From: Metabacillus niabensis
GTDB taxonomy: Bacteria; Bacillota; Bacilli; Bacillales; Bacillaceae
DNA: 64,000 bases
Assembly (NCBI RefSeq): GCF_020524345.1
Contig: NZ_JAIVLH010000005.1
Span: 186,001-250,000, forward strand
Direction of reading: 5' to 3'
The position numbers and the translations under genes are program-made. The notes beneath the pieces are model-generated. The model had not been told where the DNA came from and ran no database searches. It saw nothing but the letters and a program-made list of their open reading frames with translations. Numbering within the stretch: the stretch's first letter is position 1; each line of letters begins with the position of its first letter. Positions 1 through 8,847 of the stretch are shown here, piece after piece.

Positions 1-276
1 TGGTATCAAATTGGAGATCAACAGTTGCATTTAATTGTACATAATAGTTCCACAACACTTCGCAATACTGATGAAATTGACTCAAGAGATGGACATTTTG
101 CTATAAGAGTAAAAGATTATAAGGAAACTTTACATTACTTAAAAGAAGTTGGTGTAGAAATAAAGGAAAAACCTAATAGTACAAGCGGATTTGCACAAAT
201 ATTTTGCATGGATCCCGATCACAATTTAATTGAATTTAATGTTGATCAAGAAACATTGGAAGATCGTAAACTTTAA
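1..276 (+). CDS. VOC (glyoxalase-fold) family protein, 5' end cut off
   Basis: Open from the first base in frame 1 to a TAA at 274-276, so only the last 91 codons are present. The visible part has the C-terminal half of a vicinal-oxygen-chelate module: a beta strand with LHLIVH, then GHFAIRV, and the typical closing sequence FCMDPDHNLIEFNV, where the Glu of IEF is the usual metal ligand in this fold. Members include glyoxalase I, fosfomycin-thiol transferases and dioxygenases. The substrate cannot be told from this piece. Nothing shows that it is cotranscribed with the next gene, which starts 184 bases later. Confidence 0.75.
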   Translation, partial: WYQIGDQQLHLIVHNSSTTLRNTDEIDSRDGHFAIRVKDYKETLHYLKEVGVEIKEKPNSTSGFAQIFCMDPDHNLIEFNVDQETLEDRKL

Positions 277-460
277 TAAATAAAAGAGCTAGTTATATGT
301 CCTCTATTTTATTCGTGCCAATCTACTTATTCTATTCAAATAGGTATGAGTCATTTCTATCAAAAATATAAATTTCCAATATTTCCATTTAAATCGTATC
401 CAGAATTTAGTATATATAAAGTAGGTCAGTTTTACATTTCACTAAATGAGGAGGAAAAAA

Positions 461-1453
461 ATGGATCAAACACCACAAGTTAAATTAGTTCCTTTTACAA
501 TCAATTCAATTGTGGATCAAACAAATGAAACTCCGAAGGGCGTTAGTTTAATTCAGGCTCCTGAGATTTGGGAGGAGAGCAACCAAGGAGAAGGTATTGT
601 AGTAGCTGTTATTGATACTGGTGTTGATATAGACCATCCTGATCTTAAGAATCAAATTATTGGTGGAAGAAATTTTACAACTGATTTTAATGGCGATCCA
701 GACATGTTTGAAGACAATAATGGTCATGGTACTCATGTTTCTGGTACAATAGCTGCTTCTTTAAATAATGATGGTGTTGTAGGAGTAGCACCAAAGGCGA
801 ATATATTAAGTTTAAAAGTGTTATCCGGTGAAGGATCGGGTAATTATGAATGGATTATAAATGCAATTAACTATGCTGTTGATTGGCGGGGACCTCAAAA
901 TCAACGAGTTCGGGTTATTTCTATGTCACTTGGTGGTCCTGAAGATGTTCCTGAGCTTCATAAAGCGGTAAAAAATGCGGTAGACCACGGTATATCTGTC
1001 GTAGTTGCAGCTGGAAATGAGGGAGACGACAGAGAAGATACATTTGAGTATTCTTATCCCGGAAGTTATAACGAGGTTATTCAGGTAGGTGCAGTGAGTC
1101 ATAATTTAGAGCTTGCACCATTTACAAATACAAATTCAGAAGTAGATTTAGTGGCACCTGGTGTGGATGTCGTGTCAACATATCCGGATAATAAATACGC
1201 ATCTCTATCCGGCACTTCAATGGCTACCCCACATGTAGCAGGAGCAATCGCTTTACTTATAAATTTAAGTGAAAGAGAGTTTAATCGATCACTAATAGAA
1301 TCAGAAATATATGCCCAGCTCGTTAGAAGAACGTTGCCATTAGGCTACAGAAAAAGCTCAGAAGGAAATGGTTTTCTTGTCCTTAACTTAGTAGATAAAA
1401 TTTATGAAATCATTAATGTAGCACGATTGAATATACCTTTACAACAAAAGTAA
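461..1453 (+). CDS. isp: Intracellular serine protease (subtilisin family S8)
   Basis: This 330-residue cytoplasmic subtilase resembles Bacillus IspA. It has no signal peptide. It begins with a short propeptide-like N terminus containing LVPF where the family has LIPY, a motif known to block the active site until it is cleaved. The catalytic triad is visible: Asp52 in VIDTG, His89 in NGHGTHVSG and Ser253 in GTSMATPH. Oxyanion Asn lies in AAGNEGD. An upstream ATG at 446 is in frame, but the AGGAGG ribosome site lies on top of it, so the ATG at 461 is the better start. Isp enzymes degrade intracellular protein around the onset of sporulation. A terminator follows. Confidence 0.93.
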   Translation: MDQTPQVKLVPFTINSIVDQTNETPKGVSLIQAPEIWEESNQGEGIVVAVIDTGVDIDHPDLKNQIIGGRNFTTDFNGDPDMFEDNNGHGTHVSGTIAASLNNDGVVGVAPKANILSLKVLSGEGSGNYEWIINAINYAVDWRGPQNQRVRVISMSLGGPEDVPELHKAVKNAVDHGISVVVAAGNEGDDREDTFEYSYPGSYNEVIQVGAVSHNLELAPFTNTNSEVDLVAPGVDVVSTYPDNKYASLSGTSMATPHVAGAIALLINLSEREFNRSLIESEIYAQLVRRTLPLGYRKSSEGNGFLVLNLVDKIYEIINVARLNIPLQQK

Positions 1454-1470
1454 ATGGTTTTACATCAATT

Positions 1471-1518
1471 AGCCCACATAATAGAGCCTTGTGAAACTCT
1501 AAAGTGTGGGCTTTTTAT
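1471..1518 (+). terminator. Rho-independent terminator after isp
   Basis: An 8-bp stem, AGCCCACA (1471-1478) with TGTGGGCT (1505-1512), is followed by a T-rich run. The loop contains a second short AGAG/CTCT pairing. Confidence 0.8.
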
Positions 1519-1650
1519 TAGGCTATTTTCACAAAGAATGTTGCTTATGAATTTTGTTTATACTTCTGGAGCGCAATGAAACGAACTAATCATTACCTTT
1601 AACTTTTAATAAAGAACAATTCGTTTGCTCAATGATTAGGAGGGAAAATC

Positions 1651-2568
1651 ATGGACCAGGTAAATCGTAAATTATTGTACCAAGAAGTAGATTTAGATGA
1701 ACTTTTAGTAGAAGTAAAGCATAATAAAATTAGAATGAATAAAGAAGAAGAGTATTACGATAAAGAAGAAGATCAAAAAATAATCAATCAATACTATCGG
1801 GATATCTTATTTCATACCACAGATAATAAAGAATTTTTTTTGCAATTAAGTGAATTAATTACTAAAACCCATGAAATCCATCTTCCATACAATTCAACTA
1901 CTAGAAATTATCTATACTCCTGGGTAGATTTGCAAATGGATGGAACGTTAAAGAGCATCTATTCCGGAAAAAATAAGGACCCGGAGCAGCTTATAAAAGA
2001 AGACTATGAGGCTGAGTTGAGCAGAGAGAAGGCCTATAGCAAGCTAAAGAAAATGACATTAGGACATGAAGCTGTCATACAGGACTCGATCAAGGTCATA
2101 GAGAAGGAAAATATGTATAATTGTGAGCACGTTGTCCCACAATCTTGGTTTGATAAAGATAATCCTATGAGAGGAGATTTACACCATTTATTTACATGTG
2201 AAAAAACATGCAACTCGTTAAGATCTAATTATCCTTATCATGATTTTACTGACTATTCTCCTGAATTTGCGTTAAAAGGAATAGCAACAGAATGTGGGAA
2301 ATATGAAGAACAAAAGTTTGAACCTGAAAGTGGAAAAGGAGAAGTAGCAAGATCAACATTGTATTTTTTATTGAGATATCCAAATGAAATTAATCATTAT
2401 GACCAAAAAGATATTAAATTGCTTTTAAAATGGCATAATGAGTTTATGGTAACAACGCATGAAAAGCATCGAAATAAAGCTATTTTTGAAAAGCAAAAGA
2501 ATAGAAACCCATTAATAGACTTCCCTCAAATTGCCGATAAAATTGATTTTTCTGTGGGGTTAAAATAG
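1651..2568 (+). CDS. Endonuclease I family (HNH-like) nuclease without signal peptide
   Basis: A 305-residue protein with the endonuclease I signature: CEHVVPQSW with His160, followed by GDLHHLF and a conserved R/N pair in CNSLRSNYP, then GEVARSTLYFLLRYP. These give the beta-beta-alpha metal site that cuts DNA or RNA non-specifically. The best-known Bacillus relative, Bsn (YurI), is secreted. Here the first 50 residues are highly charged with no hydrophobic segment, so the protein appears to be cytoplasmic or released some other way. A strong AGGAGGG site sits at 1639-1645. It is monocistronic, with a terminator directly behind it. The biological target is unknown. Confidence 0.85.
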   Translation: MDQVNRKLLYQEVDLDELLVEVKHNKIRMNKEEEYYDKEEDQKIINQYYRDILFHTTDNKEFFLQLSELITKTHEIHLPYNSTTRNYLYSWVDLQMDGTLKSIYSGKNKDPEQLIKEDYEAELSREKAYSKLKKMTLGHEAVIQDSIKVIEKENMYNCEHVVPQSWFDKDNPMRGDLHHLFTCEKTCNSLRSNYPYHDFTDYSPEFALKGIATECGKYEEQKFEPESGKGEVARSTLYFLLRYPNEINHYDQKDIKLLLKWHNEFMVTTHEKHRNKAIFEKQKNRNPLIDFPQIADKIDFSVGLK

Positions 2569-2584
2569 ACAATAATGTAATGCA

Positions 2585-2630
2585 AATAACCTTGTGCAAC
2601 TATTTTTCTTTTGCACAAGGTTATTTTAAT
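2585..2630 (+). terminator. Terminator after the nuclease gene
   Basis: A perfect 15-bp stem (2585-2599 with 2611-2625) around CTTGTGCAA/TTGCACAAG, with an AT-rich tail. Confidence 0.85.
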
Positions 2631-2761
2631 GCTTAAATATAGAATATCTATAATTATTTATCCAAAGTTCATTTTTTTGAACGATGAAATCTGAACATCC
2701 AACTAAACTTCCTTTTTGCAAAAAAGACAATGATAAGTAATTGCACTTAGTTTATTCAGTA

Positions 2762-2811
2762 GATAAAGTAAATACAGGTATGATAAAGTAAATACAGGTA
2801 TGATAAAGTAA
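2762..2811 (+). repeat. Tandem 20-bp repeat, 2.5 copies
   Basis: The 20-base unit gataaagtaaatacaggtat occurs at 2762-2781 and 2782-2801, and its first ten bases occur again at 2802-2811, with no mismatch. It sits about 55 bases before the sensor-kinase start, inside the probable promoter region. This could be a recent slippage expansion or repeated binding sites. Confidence 0.9.
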
Positions 2812-2864
2812 GAAAGTAGTATTTTACTATATTAGTTATTCATAAAGGTTGGGGATGGGCTTGA

Positions 2865-4631
2865 ATGTGGATTAAATTAGGTAGATACAATACATTACGT
2901 AATCAAATATTACTAGTTTTTATTACAGTGATGACAATTGTTTTGTGTTTTGTTGGTATCATGACGTATTTTATTGTTTCAACATTATTGCAAGACAATG
3001 CTGAAAAACAAATACAGCAGACTGCAGTCGAAGCAAACGGAAGGATGGAATCGCTTCACCAGCAAATTGATTTATTAACAAGACAAGTTGCAACAAATTC
3101 AACCATACAACAGATGCTTCAAGATGAATCACAGGGAAAACTGGCTACTTTTCAACAAAGACAAGCATTAGTCCGGCTTAGTAATGAATACTTAACCTAC
3201 ACAAATGGTATAAATAATTTAGAAATTTACTCAGCTGATAATCGAAAGTTAATCCCTCTTGATGGTGAAGCATTAAATAAGCGGATAAGTCAGAGCTGGA
3301 TTTCAGAAGCTGACAGGGCCGAAGGAAAATTGGTCTGGATAGGACAAGACCCCAATGAACCCTATTATTACCTTGCGATAAGAAGAGTTAGCTTAATCGA
3401 TCGATGGTTTTCAAACGGTGGGTATATCGTATTACAAATTAATCCTAATTATTTTGAATTCAGTGAAACCCGACTAAACAATGAATATATGATTCTGGTG
3501 GATCAAAATAATAAGCAAATTTCAAGTAATTACAATGGAGATATTTCACCAATCATTAAGGAAAAAGAAAAAACACTAACATTAAATGGAAGCGATTTCA
3601 TGTTGGTGAAACAAACATCTTCTATTACAGGATGGACACTGTATATTTTAACACCAGTTAATGAGGTCATGGGCGGTATTACTGTATTGCGGTCAGCTAT
3701 TCTTTTATCAGGTATTTTTGGGTTTTTAATTTTCTCCTTTTTTGCGGTGTTTTTATCTACTATGATTACGAAACCGATTTTTCGTTTAACAAAAACAATG
3801 AAGAAAGCAAGTGAGGGAGAACTTACGTTGAATCCGCAGATATCTTCGACAATTGAAATTAATAGACTTAATGAATCGTATAATCAGCTTGTTGAAAATA
3901 CGAATGAACTAATTCAAGTTGTTTATGAAAAAGAAATATTAAAAAGTCATGCTGAATTAAAAGCTTTGCAATCCCAAATTAATCCCCATTTTCTTTTCAA
4001 TACATTGGATGCAATGTACTGGTCTTTAGATGAAAAAGGTGAGGATGAGCTGGCGGAAACGGTATTGGCTATGTCGGAATTATTTCGTTATACCATCAGT
4101 AACCAAAAACAAGATGAATGGGTAAGCATTAAACAGGAATTAGAGCATGTTGAATTGTATATGCAGCTCATGAAAATGAGATTTGGAGAACGATTTACCT
4201 GGCAGGTAAGTATATCTTCAGAATTGGAAACTGTTCCTATTCCTAAGTTGCTCATTCAGCCGATTGTAGAGAATGCCATTTTACATGGAGTTGGCAATAA
4301 AGTTGGAAGCGGTTTTGTGCATGTCATTGTGGAATTATCTTCTCATCCAGGTTATATCATGATTTCAGTCCTTGATACAGGTCCTGGTATGGAGATGGAC
4401 ACCATAAAGAAAATTAAAGGCTTGCTGGACAAAGGGAAGGTATCATCATTAAAGGGGAATGGTATGGCACTTAGTAATGTAAATAAACGCTTAAATCTTT
4501 ACTATAAACAGCATGAATTAAATGGAATTAACATTTCAAGCAAACCAAACGAAGGAACTTGTGTGTCGTTTCAAATTCCGATAAATAGAGGTGGGGCATA
4601 TGTTGAAAAAAACAATTTTAATCGTGGATGA
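2865..4631 (+). CDS. xynD: YesM/LytS-type sensor histidine kinase (xylo-oligosaccharide sensing, XynD-like)
   Basis: A 588-residue membrane kinase. TM1 is at about residues 13-35, then an extracellular sensor of about 240 residues, TM2 at about 277-300, a HAMP linker, and a His_kinase domain with the phospho-acceptor His375 in QINPHFLFNTLDAMYW. The C-terminal HATPase has IVENAILHG (N box) and DTGPGM (G1). It overlaps the response regulator by 32 bases, so the pair is cotranscribed and perhaps translationally coupled. Gene order (kinase, regulator, binding protein, two permeases, GH52) matches the Geobacillus stearothermophilus xynDC-xynEFG system from memory, which suggests sensing of extracellular xylo-oligosaccharide. 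The symbol is by analogy. Confidence 0.82.
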   Translation: MWIKLGRYNTLRNQILLVFITVMTIVLCFVGIMTYFIVSTLLQDNAEKQIQQTAVEANGRMESLHQQIDLLTRQVATNSTIQQMLQDESQGKLATFQQRQALVRLSNEYLTYTNGINNLEIYSADNRKLIPLDGEALNKRISQSWISEADRAEGKLVWIGQDPNEPYYYLAIRRVSLIDRWFSNGGYIVLQINPNYFEFSETRLNNEYMILVDQNNKQISSNYNGDISPIIKEKEKTLTLNGSDFMLVKQTSSITGWTLYILTPVNEVMGGITVLRSAILLSGIFGFLIFSFFAVFLSTMITKPIFRLTKTMKKASEGELTLNPQISSTIEINRLNESYNQLVENTNELIQVVYEKEILKSHAELKALQSQINPHFLFNTLDAMYWSLDEKGEDELAETVLAMSELFRYTISNQKQDEWVSIKQELEHVELYMQLMKMRFGERFTWQVSISSELETVPIPKLLIQPIVENAILHGVGNKVGSGFVHVIVELSSHPGYIMISVLDTGPGMEMDTIKKIKGLLDKGKVSSLKGNGMALSNVNKRLNLYYKQHELNGINISSKPNEGTCVSFQIPINRGGAYVEKNNFNRG

Positions 4632-5385
4632 TGAGCCTAGAACAAGGCAAGGATTGAAGAAAACGCTTGAAGATTGGGCAAATGGACAGTTTGAAATTAT
4701 CTGCACAGATGGAGCAACTGCAGCAATAGATATTTTAAAACAAAAAGAAATCCATATTTTAATTACAGATATTTCTATGCCTGAAATGAATGGAATAGAA
4801 ATGCTCAAAAGACTTCAAGTACAAAAGCAATATCCTGTTGTAATTATTATCTCTGCATACTCAGAATTTGATTATGCACAAGAAGCAATTCAATTAGGTG
4901 TGCTAAATTACTTATTAAAGCCTCTTAGTAAAAAGAAATTAATAGAAGCCGTTGAGAAAGCTGTTGAAGTTCAAAAGAAACGTGAAAGAGAAGGAAAACT
5001 GACAAGGATTATTGATGAGAGGTTAGTAGATGTAAAGGTAGAGGAAAAGGAGGAAGATTCCCATATTCAGAGAGCGATGAATTATGTTGATCAACATCTT
5101 AATGAGCAACTAACACTAAAAGAAGTGGCAGCCTTTGTTCACCTAAATTCCAGTTATTTTAGCGTGCTTTTTAAGGATCAAACAAAAATGACTTTTAGCG
5201 AATATGTAACGAGAAGCCGTCTGCAGAAAGCAAAAAACCTTTTAATCGAGTCAAACTTGCCTGTATCAGAGATTGCAGAAGCGGTTGGATATAATACCGC
5301 TAAATACTTCATAAAAATTTTTAAGGAATACGAGGGACAAACCCCAAGCAAATATCGAAAAACGGCAATGATGAAGGATTTCTAA
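4600..5385 (+). CDS. xynC: YesN-type response regulator (REC + AraC HTH), XynC-like
   Basis: A 261-residue regulator. The N-terminal receiver has the acidic pair Asp10-Asp11, phospho-acceptor Asp57 in LLTD-like ITDISMPEMNG, and the conserved Lys in LLKPLS. The C-terminal AraC domain, from about residue 155, has two HTH units ending in EYEGQTPSKYRK. The ATG at 4600 fits the GAGGTGGGG ribosome site at 4589-4596 better than the in-frame GTG at 4591. It likely activates the binding-protein promoter just downstream in response to kinase 2865-4631. Confidence 0.85.
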   Translation: MLKKTILIVDDEPRTRQGLKKTLEDWANGQFEIICTDGATAAIDILKQKEIHILITDISMPEMNGIEMLKRLQVQKQYPVVIIISAYSEFDYAQEAIQLGVLNYLLKPLSKKKLIEAVEKAVEVQKKREREGKLTRIIDERLVDVKVEEKEEDSHIQRAMNYVDQHLNEQLTLKEVAAFVHLNSSYFSVLFKDQTKMTFSEYVTRSRLQKAKNLLIESNLPVSEIAEAVGYNTAKYFIKIFKEYEGQTPSKYRKTAMMKDF

Positions 5386-5440
5386 AATAAGTGGAATTTT
5401 CCCCAACCATCGTTACCTTATTCTATAGAAAAAACGTTGA

Positions 5441-5465
5441 TATAATGACGTTGTAAGCGCATAAC
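5441..5465 (+). promoter_or_regulatory. Probable -10 box and imperfect cre-like site before the sugar-binding protein gene
   Basis: A perfect TATAAT lies at 5441-5446 with no good -35 at the usual distance, as expected for an activator-dependent promoter. Immediately downstream is TTGTAAGCGCATAACA (5450-5465), which resembles a CcpA cre box but carries one extra base compared with the consensus. Position over the start of transcription would suit glucose repression. Suggestive only. Confidence 0.4.
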
Positions 5466-5500
5466 AAAGGAATGATAAAAAGTAAGAGGGGGAAAGATTC

Positions 5501-6820
5501 ATGTTAAAAAAGAAAGCGATATCAATATTTTTTGCCCTTACAATGATTTTAGGGCTCGCATTAACAGGTTGTTCAAGCTCCAGCTCAGGAGAGTCAAGTG
5601 AAGGGAGCTCTGGTAGAGATGATGTTACAGTAAAACTCATGCACCTTTGGCCTTCGGGAAGCTCGAAACAACATAATATGATTGTCAATGACATTGCAGC
5701 AGAATATGAAAAAGCAAATCCAGGGGTTAAAATTGAACAAGAAATTTTAAGTAATGAGCAATACAAGGAAAAACTAAAAGTACTGTCAGCATCAAATGAG
5801 TTACCAGATGTCGGAATGACATGGGCAGCAGGGTTCTTAGATCCATACGTAAAGGGAAATAAATTTGCACCACTTGATGATATTTTAGAAGGTGGTCTAA
5901 AAGATTCTTTTATCGCAGGAACAACTGAAGCTTATGCTGTAGATGGAAAAACATATGGTTTACCACTTGAATTAAACATTGCACCAGTGTACTACAATAA
6001 GAAAATCTTTGAAAAATACAATCTAGACGTACCTGAAACTTATGAAGACTTTAAAAACATTGTAAAGACCCTTTCAGACAATGGTGTGACACCAATAACA
6101 TTAGGAAACAAAGATCGTTGGACTGGGTCTTTATGGTATATGTATTTAGCTGACCGTCTCGGTGGTCCTGAAACATTAACAAATGCTATCAATCGTTCTG
6201 GAACTTTTGAAGATCCAGCACTAGTTAAAGCTGCGGAAGAAATTCAAAATTTAGTTGGTATGGATGCATTTGTAAAGGGTTTCAACGGATTATCCAATGA
6301 TGAAGCAAAAGGTCCGTTTATGAATGAGCAAGCAGCTATGTACTTAATGGGTTCTTGGGAATTACCAAACTACACTACAAATGAAGATGTTCCACAGGAA
6401 TTCAGAGATTCAATTGGATTCTTTAAATTCCCAACTGTTGAAGGTGGAAAAGGTGATATTAACAGCTTTGTTGGTGGTCCTGGAGTAGGTTTGTTCGTTT
6501 CTGAAGATTCAGAGGTGAAAGAAGAAGCGAAAAAATTCGTGAAATTCTTTGTGCAAAAATGGGGTGAGCGTTCAGTAACAGATGCTGGCGTTATCCCTGC
6601 AACAAAAGTTGACACAGCTTCTGTTGATTTACCACAAATGTATATTGATGTATTAGATGAGCTAAGCAATGCAAGTAATATTACATTATACGCCGATGTT
6701 CAAATGAGTGCATCTGTTGCAGAAGAGCACTTAAATATGATTCAAGCATTATTTGGTGGAGAAGTAAAACCGGAAGAATTTGCGAAAGCACATGAAGAAG
6801 CTCTTGCTAGTGAGGAGTAA
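5501..6820 (+). CDS. xynE: Sugar ABC transporter substrate-binding lipoprotein (family 1, XynE-like)
   Basis: A 439-residue extracellular solute-binding protein. A 23-residue lipoprotein signal ends in LTGC (Cys24), followed by a Ser/Gly-rich linker. The mature part has the family 1 fold (LMHLWPSGS, then YGLPLELNIAPVYYNKKIF and a C-terminal helical lobe). Family 1 proteins bind oligosaccharides for CUT1 importers. The neighbouring two-component system and GH52 beta-xylosidase point to xylo-oligosaccharides. A stable hairpin separates it from the first permease gene, which probably lets the binding protein be made in excess. No ATPase gene is present, so a shared MsmX-type ATPase is inferred. 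Confidence 0.88.
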   Translation: MLKKKAISIFFALTMILGLALTGCSSSSSGESSEGSSGRDDVTVKLMHLWPSGSSKQHNMIVNDIAAEYEKANPGVKIEQEILSNEQYKEKLKVLSASNELPDVGMTWAAGFLDPYVKGNKFAPLDDILEGGLKDSFIAGTTEAYAVDGKTYGLPLELNIAPVYYNKKIFEKYNLDVPETYEDFKNIVKTLSDNGVTPITLGNKDRWTGSLWYMYLADRLGGPETLTNAINRSGTFEDPALVKAAEEIQNLVGMDAFVKGFNGLSNDEAKGPFMNEQAAMYLMGSWELPNYTTNEDVPQEFRDSIGFFKFPTVEGGKGDINSFVGGPGVGLFVSEDSEVKEEAKKFVKFFVQKWGERSVTDAGVIPATKVDTASVDLPQMYIDVLDELSNASNITLYADVQMSASVAEEHLNMIQALFGGEVKPEEFAKAHEEALASEE

Positions 6821-6850
6821 GCTAACGGTCTTTAGAAGCATGTGAAGTGA

Positions 6851-6886
6851 AAAAGGACATATCAATATTGAGCGATATGTCCTTTT
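6851..6886 (+). terminator. Intercistronic hairpin between binding protein and permease
   Basis: A perfect 13-bp stem AAAAGGACATATC/GATATGTCCTTTT (6851-6863 with 6874-6886) followed by T residues. It has terminator shape but lies inside a transporter operon, so partial termination or 3' protection of the binding-protein mRNA is likely. Confidence 0.75.
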
Positions 6887-7018
6887 TTATACCCATATAG
6901 CCTCAATAAAGTTATCTCTCCGCAAAACAAAACTTCAAATTTCATTTTTTTGAAATATAAATGACGGGGATGTAAGTCCTGAATCATACCAACCTTTAAA
7001 AAGAAAGGTGAGAAAACA

Positions 7019-7897
7019 ATGGATAAAGTGATGTCCAATAAATTAGTCATTGCACTATATGTTTTACCTGCACTATTACTCATTTTGGTATTAATTTATG
7101 TGCCAATCGCTTTAACGGGTTATTATGGATTAATGAAATGGGATGGAATAGGAGAGATGACCTTCATCGGTCTTGATAATTATATTGAATTATTATCAGA
7201 TGGAGAGTTCTGGACTAGTGCGTATCATTCTTTTTTACTAGCGATATTTTCAGCTTTAAGTTTAGTAGGCTATCTAATCATTTCATTAGTACTTGCCGGA
7301 AAGATTAAAGGAGCGAATTTTTTAAGGAAAATATATCTCATTCCAATGCTGCTTTCTTCAGTTGCCATAGCTCAGCTTTGGTTAAAGGTCTATCATCCTT
7401 CAAACGGATTGGTGAACAGTTTACTTATGTCATTGGGTATAGATAACCCGCCTGCATGGCTTGCAGAACCTAAGTATGTGCTGGGTGCTATATTTGTTCC
7501 GATTATTTGGCAATATGCAGGGTTTTATATCTTAATCTATTATGCAGCTTTGAAAAACATACCTGAGTCTCTTATTGAAGCTGCAAGAATTGATGGAGCA
7601 AATGCTTTTCAAATTGCTTATAAAATTAAAGTTCCGCTTATTGCAGGTGTCATTAAGGTAACAATTGTGTTAGCGATTGTTGGTTCACTAAAATATTTTG
7701 ATCTTATCTATGTGATGACTGGTGGAGGACCAAATGGTTCAAGTGAGGTCATGGCATCCTATATGTACCAAAAGGCATTTGGGACATATGACTTCGGCTA
7801 CGGTAGCGCAGTTGGCTTCTTCTTACTACTAATCTGTTTAGTCGTAACATGGATTATTCGAAAACTAACAGCCACTGGCGAAGAAATTCAGTATTAA
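7019..7897 (+). CDS. xynF: Sugar ABC transporter permease (MalF-like, XynF-like)
   Basis: A 292-residue inner-membrane protein with six predicted hydrophobic segments, the first at about residues 10-32. The ATPase-coupling EAA loop reads EAARIDGANAFQIAYKIKVPL at about residues 183-203, and the following segment has the usual YVMTGGGPNGSSEVM. It has a good AAAGGTGAG ribosome site. It forms the importer with the next gene, 19 bases downstream, and the lipoprotein 5501-6820. Oligosaccharide specificity is inferred from the neighbouring beta-xylosidase. Confidence 0.88.
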   Translation: MDKVMSNKLVIALYVLPALLLILVLIYVPIALTGYYGLMKWDGIGEMTFIGLDNYIELLSDGEFWTSAYHSFLLAIFSALSLVGYLIISLVLAGKIKGANFLRKIYLIPMLLSSVAIAQLWLKVYHPSNGLVNSLLMSLGIDNPPAWLAEPKYVLGAIFVPIIWQYAGFYILIYYAALKNIPESLIEAARIDGANAFQIAYKIKVPLIAGVIKVTIVLAIVGSLKYFDLIYVMTGGGPNGSSEVMASYMYQKAFGTYDFGYGSAVGFFLLLICLVVTWIIRKLTATGEEIQY

Positions 7898-7915
7898 GAA
7901 AGGAGCGGGATCCAC

Positions 7916-8812
7916 ATGAGCATAGAAGTGAAACAACAAACACACTCAAATGTTACTGCCACTACCAAAAAGTCAGAAAGTATGATAGGAAAACGAATTG
8001 GATATGGACTGCTATATCTTGTTCTTGCAGTTATTGCTGTCTTTCAAGTATATCCACTTATTTGGTTATTCTTCTTCTCATTAAAAGATAATCAAGAGGT
8101 ATTTAGCAACTCTCCATTTGCTCTCCCAACGAATCCAAAATGGGAGAATTACACAACCGTTTGGACAGAAGGGAATATTAGTTTATATTTCTTTAATAGT
8201 GTTTGGATAACCGTATTAGCGGTTGTTTTAACAGTACTTTTAGCGAGCTTCGTTACGTTCGCGATTACGAGAATGAAATGGAAGTTAAATAAATTAGTAT
8301 TAGGTTTATTTATGGTAGGGTTGATGATTCCTGTTCACTCAACATTAATTCCGCTTTTTGATTTTTTCTTGAAGCTCAATTTAATTGATCATCCATTGTC
8401 TGTTGTTTTATCATATGTAGCTTTTAACCTGCCAATTACGATTATGATTTTAATGGGCTTTTATTACACATTACCACGTGAGGTAGAAGAGGCTGCTGTT
8501 ATTGACGGGTGTTCCATACATCGTATTTTCTTTCAAATAACATTACCGATGACAGCTCCTGTTTTATCGACTACTGTCATTATCAATATGATATACAACT
8601 GGAATGAGTTTATATTTATCAACACCTTCATTAGTTCTGATAAATATAAAACATTAACAGTCGGAATTCAAAACTTTATCGGGCAATACATGACAGAGTG
8701 GGGTGCAATCGGTGCAACACTTATGATCAGTATAATTCCAATATTAATTGCCTTCTTCTTCTTTAGTAATCGAATTGTAGAAGGAATTGCTGCTGGTTCT
8801 GTAAAAGGATAA
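7916..8812 (+). CDS. xynG: Sugar ABC transporter permease (MalG-like, XynG-like)
   Basis: A 298-residue CUT1 permease with six hydrophobic segments starting at about residue 30 and an N-terminal cytoplasmic tail. The EAA loop reads EAAVIDGCSIHRIFFQITLPM at about residue 190, and the MalG-like end is RIVEGIAAGSVKG. The ribosome site is AAAGGAGCGGG. Second half of the heterodimeric membrane channel with gene 7019-7897. It is followed 35 bases later by the GH52 gene, so import and intracellular hydrolysis are likely coupled in one operon. Confidence 0.9.
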   Translation: MSIEVKQQTHSNVTATTKKSESMIGKRIGYGLLYLVLAVIAVFQVYPLIWLFFFSLKDNQEVFSNSPFALPTNPKWENYTTVWTEGNISLYFFNSVWITVLAVVLTVLLASFVTFAITRMKWKLNKLVLGLFMVGLMIPVHSTLIPLFDFFLKLNLIDHPLSVVLSYVAFNLPITIMILMGFYYTLPREVEEAAVIDGCSIHRIFFQITLPMTAPVLSTTVIINMIYNWNEFIFINTFISSDKYKTLTVGIQNFIGQYMTEWGAIGATLMISIIPILIAFFFFSNRIVEGIAAGSVKG

Positions 8813-8847
8813 TTCTTATCTTTATTAACTAAGAAAGCAGGGGTTTT

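Noticed and set aside
446-460. Upstream ATG for the intracellular protease
   Set aside because: The ribosome site overlaps this ATG; starting at 461 gives the usual Isp N terminus.
2762-2811. Tandem repeat considered as a CRISPR array
   Set aside because: Units are directly adjacent without spacers, and no cas genes are present anywhere in the window.
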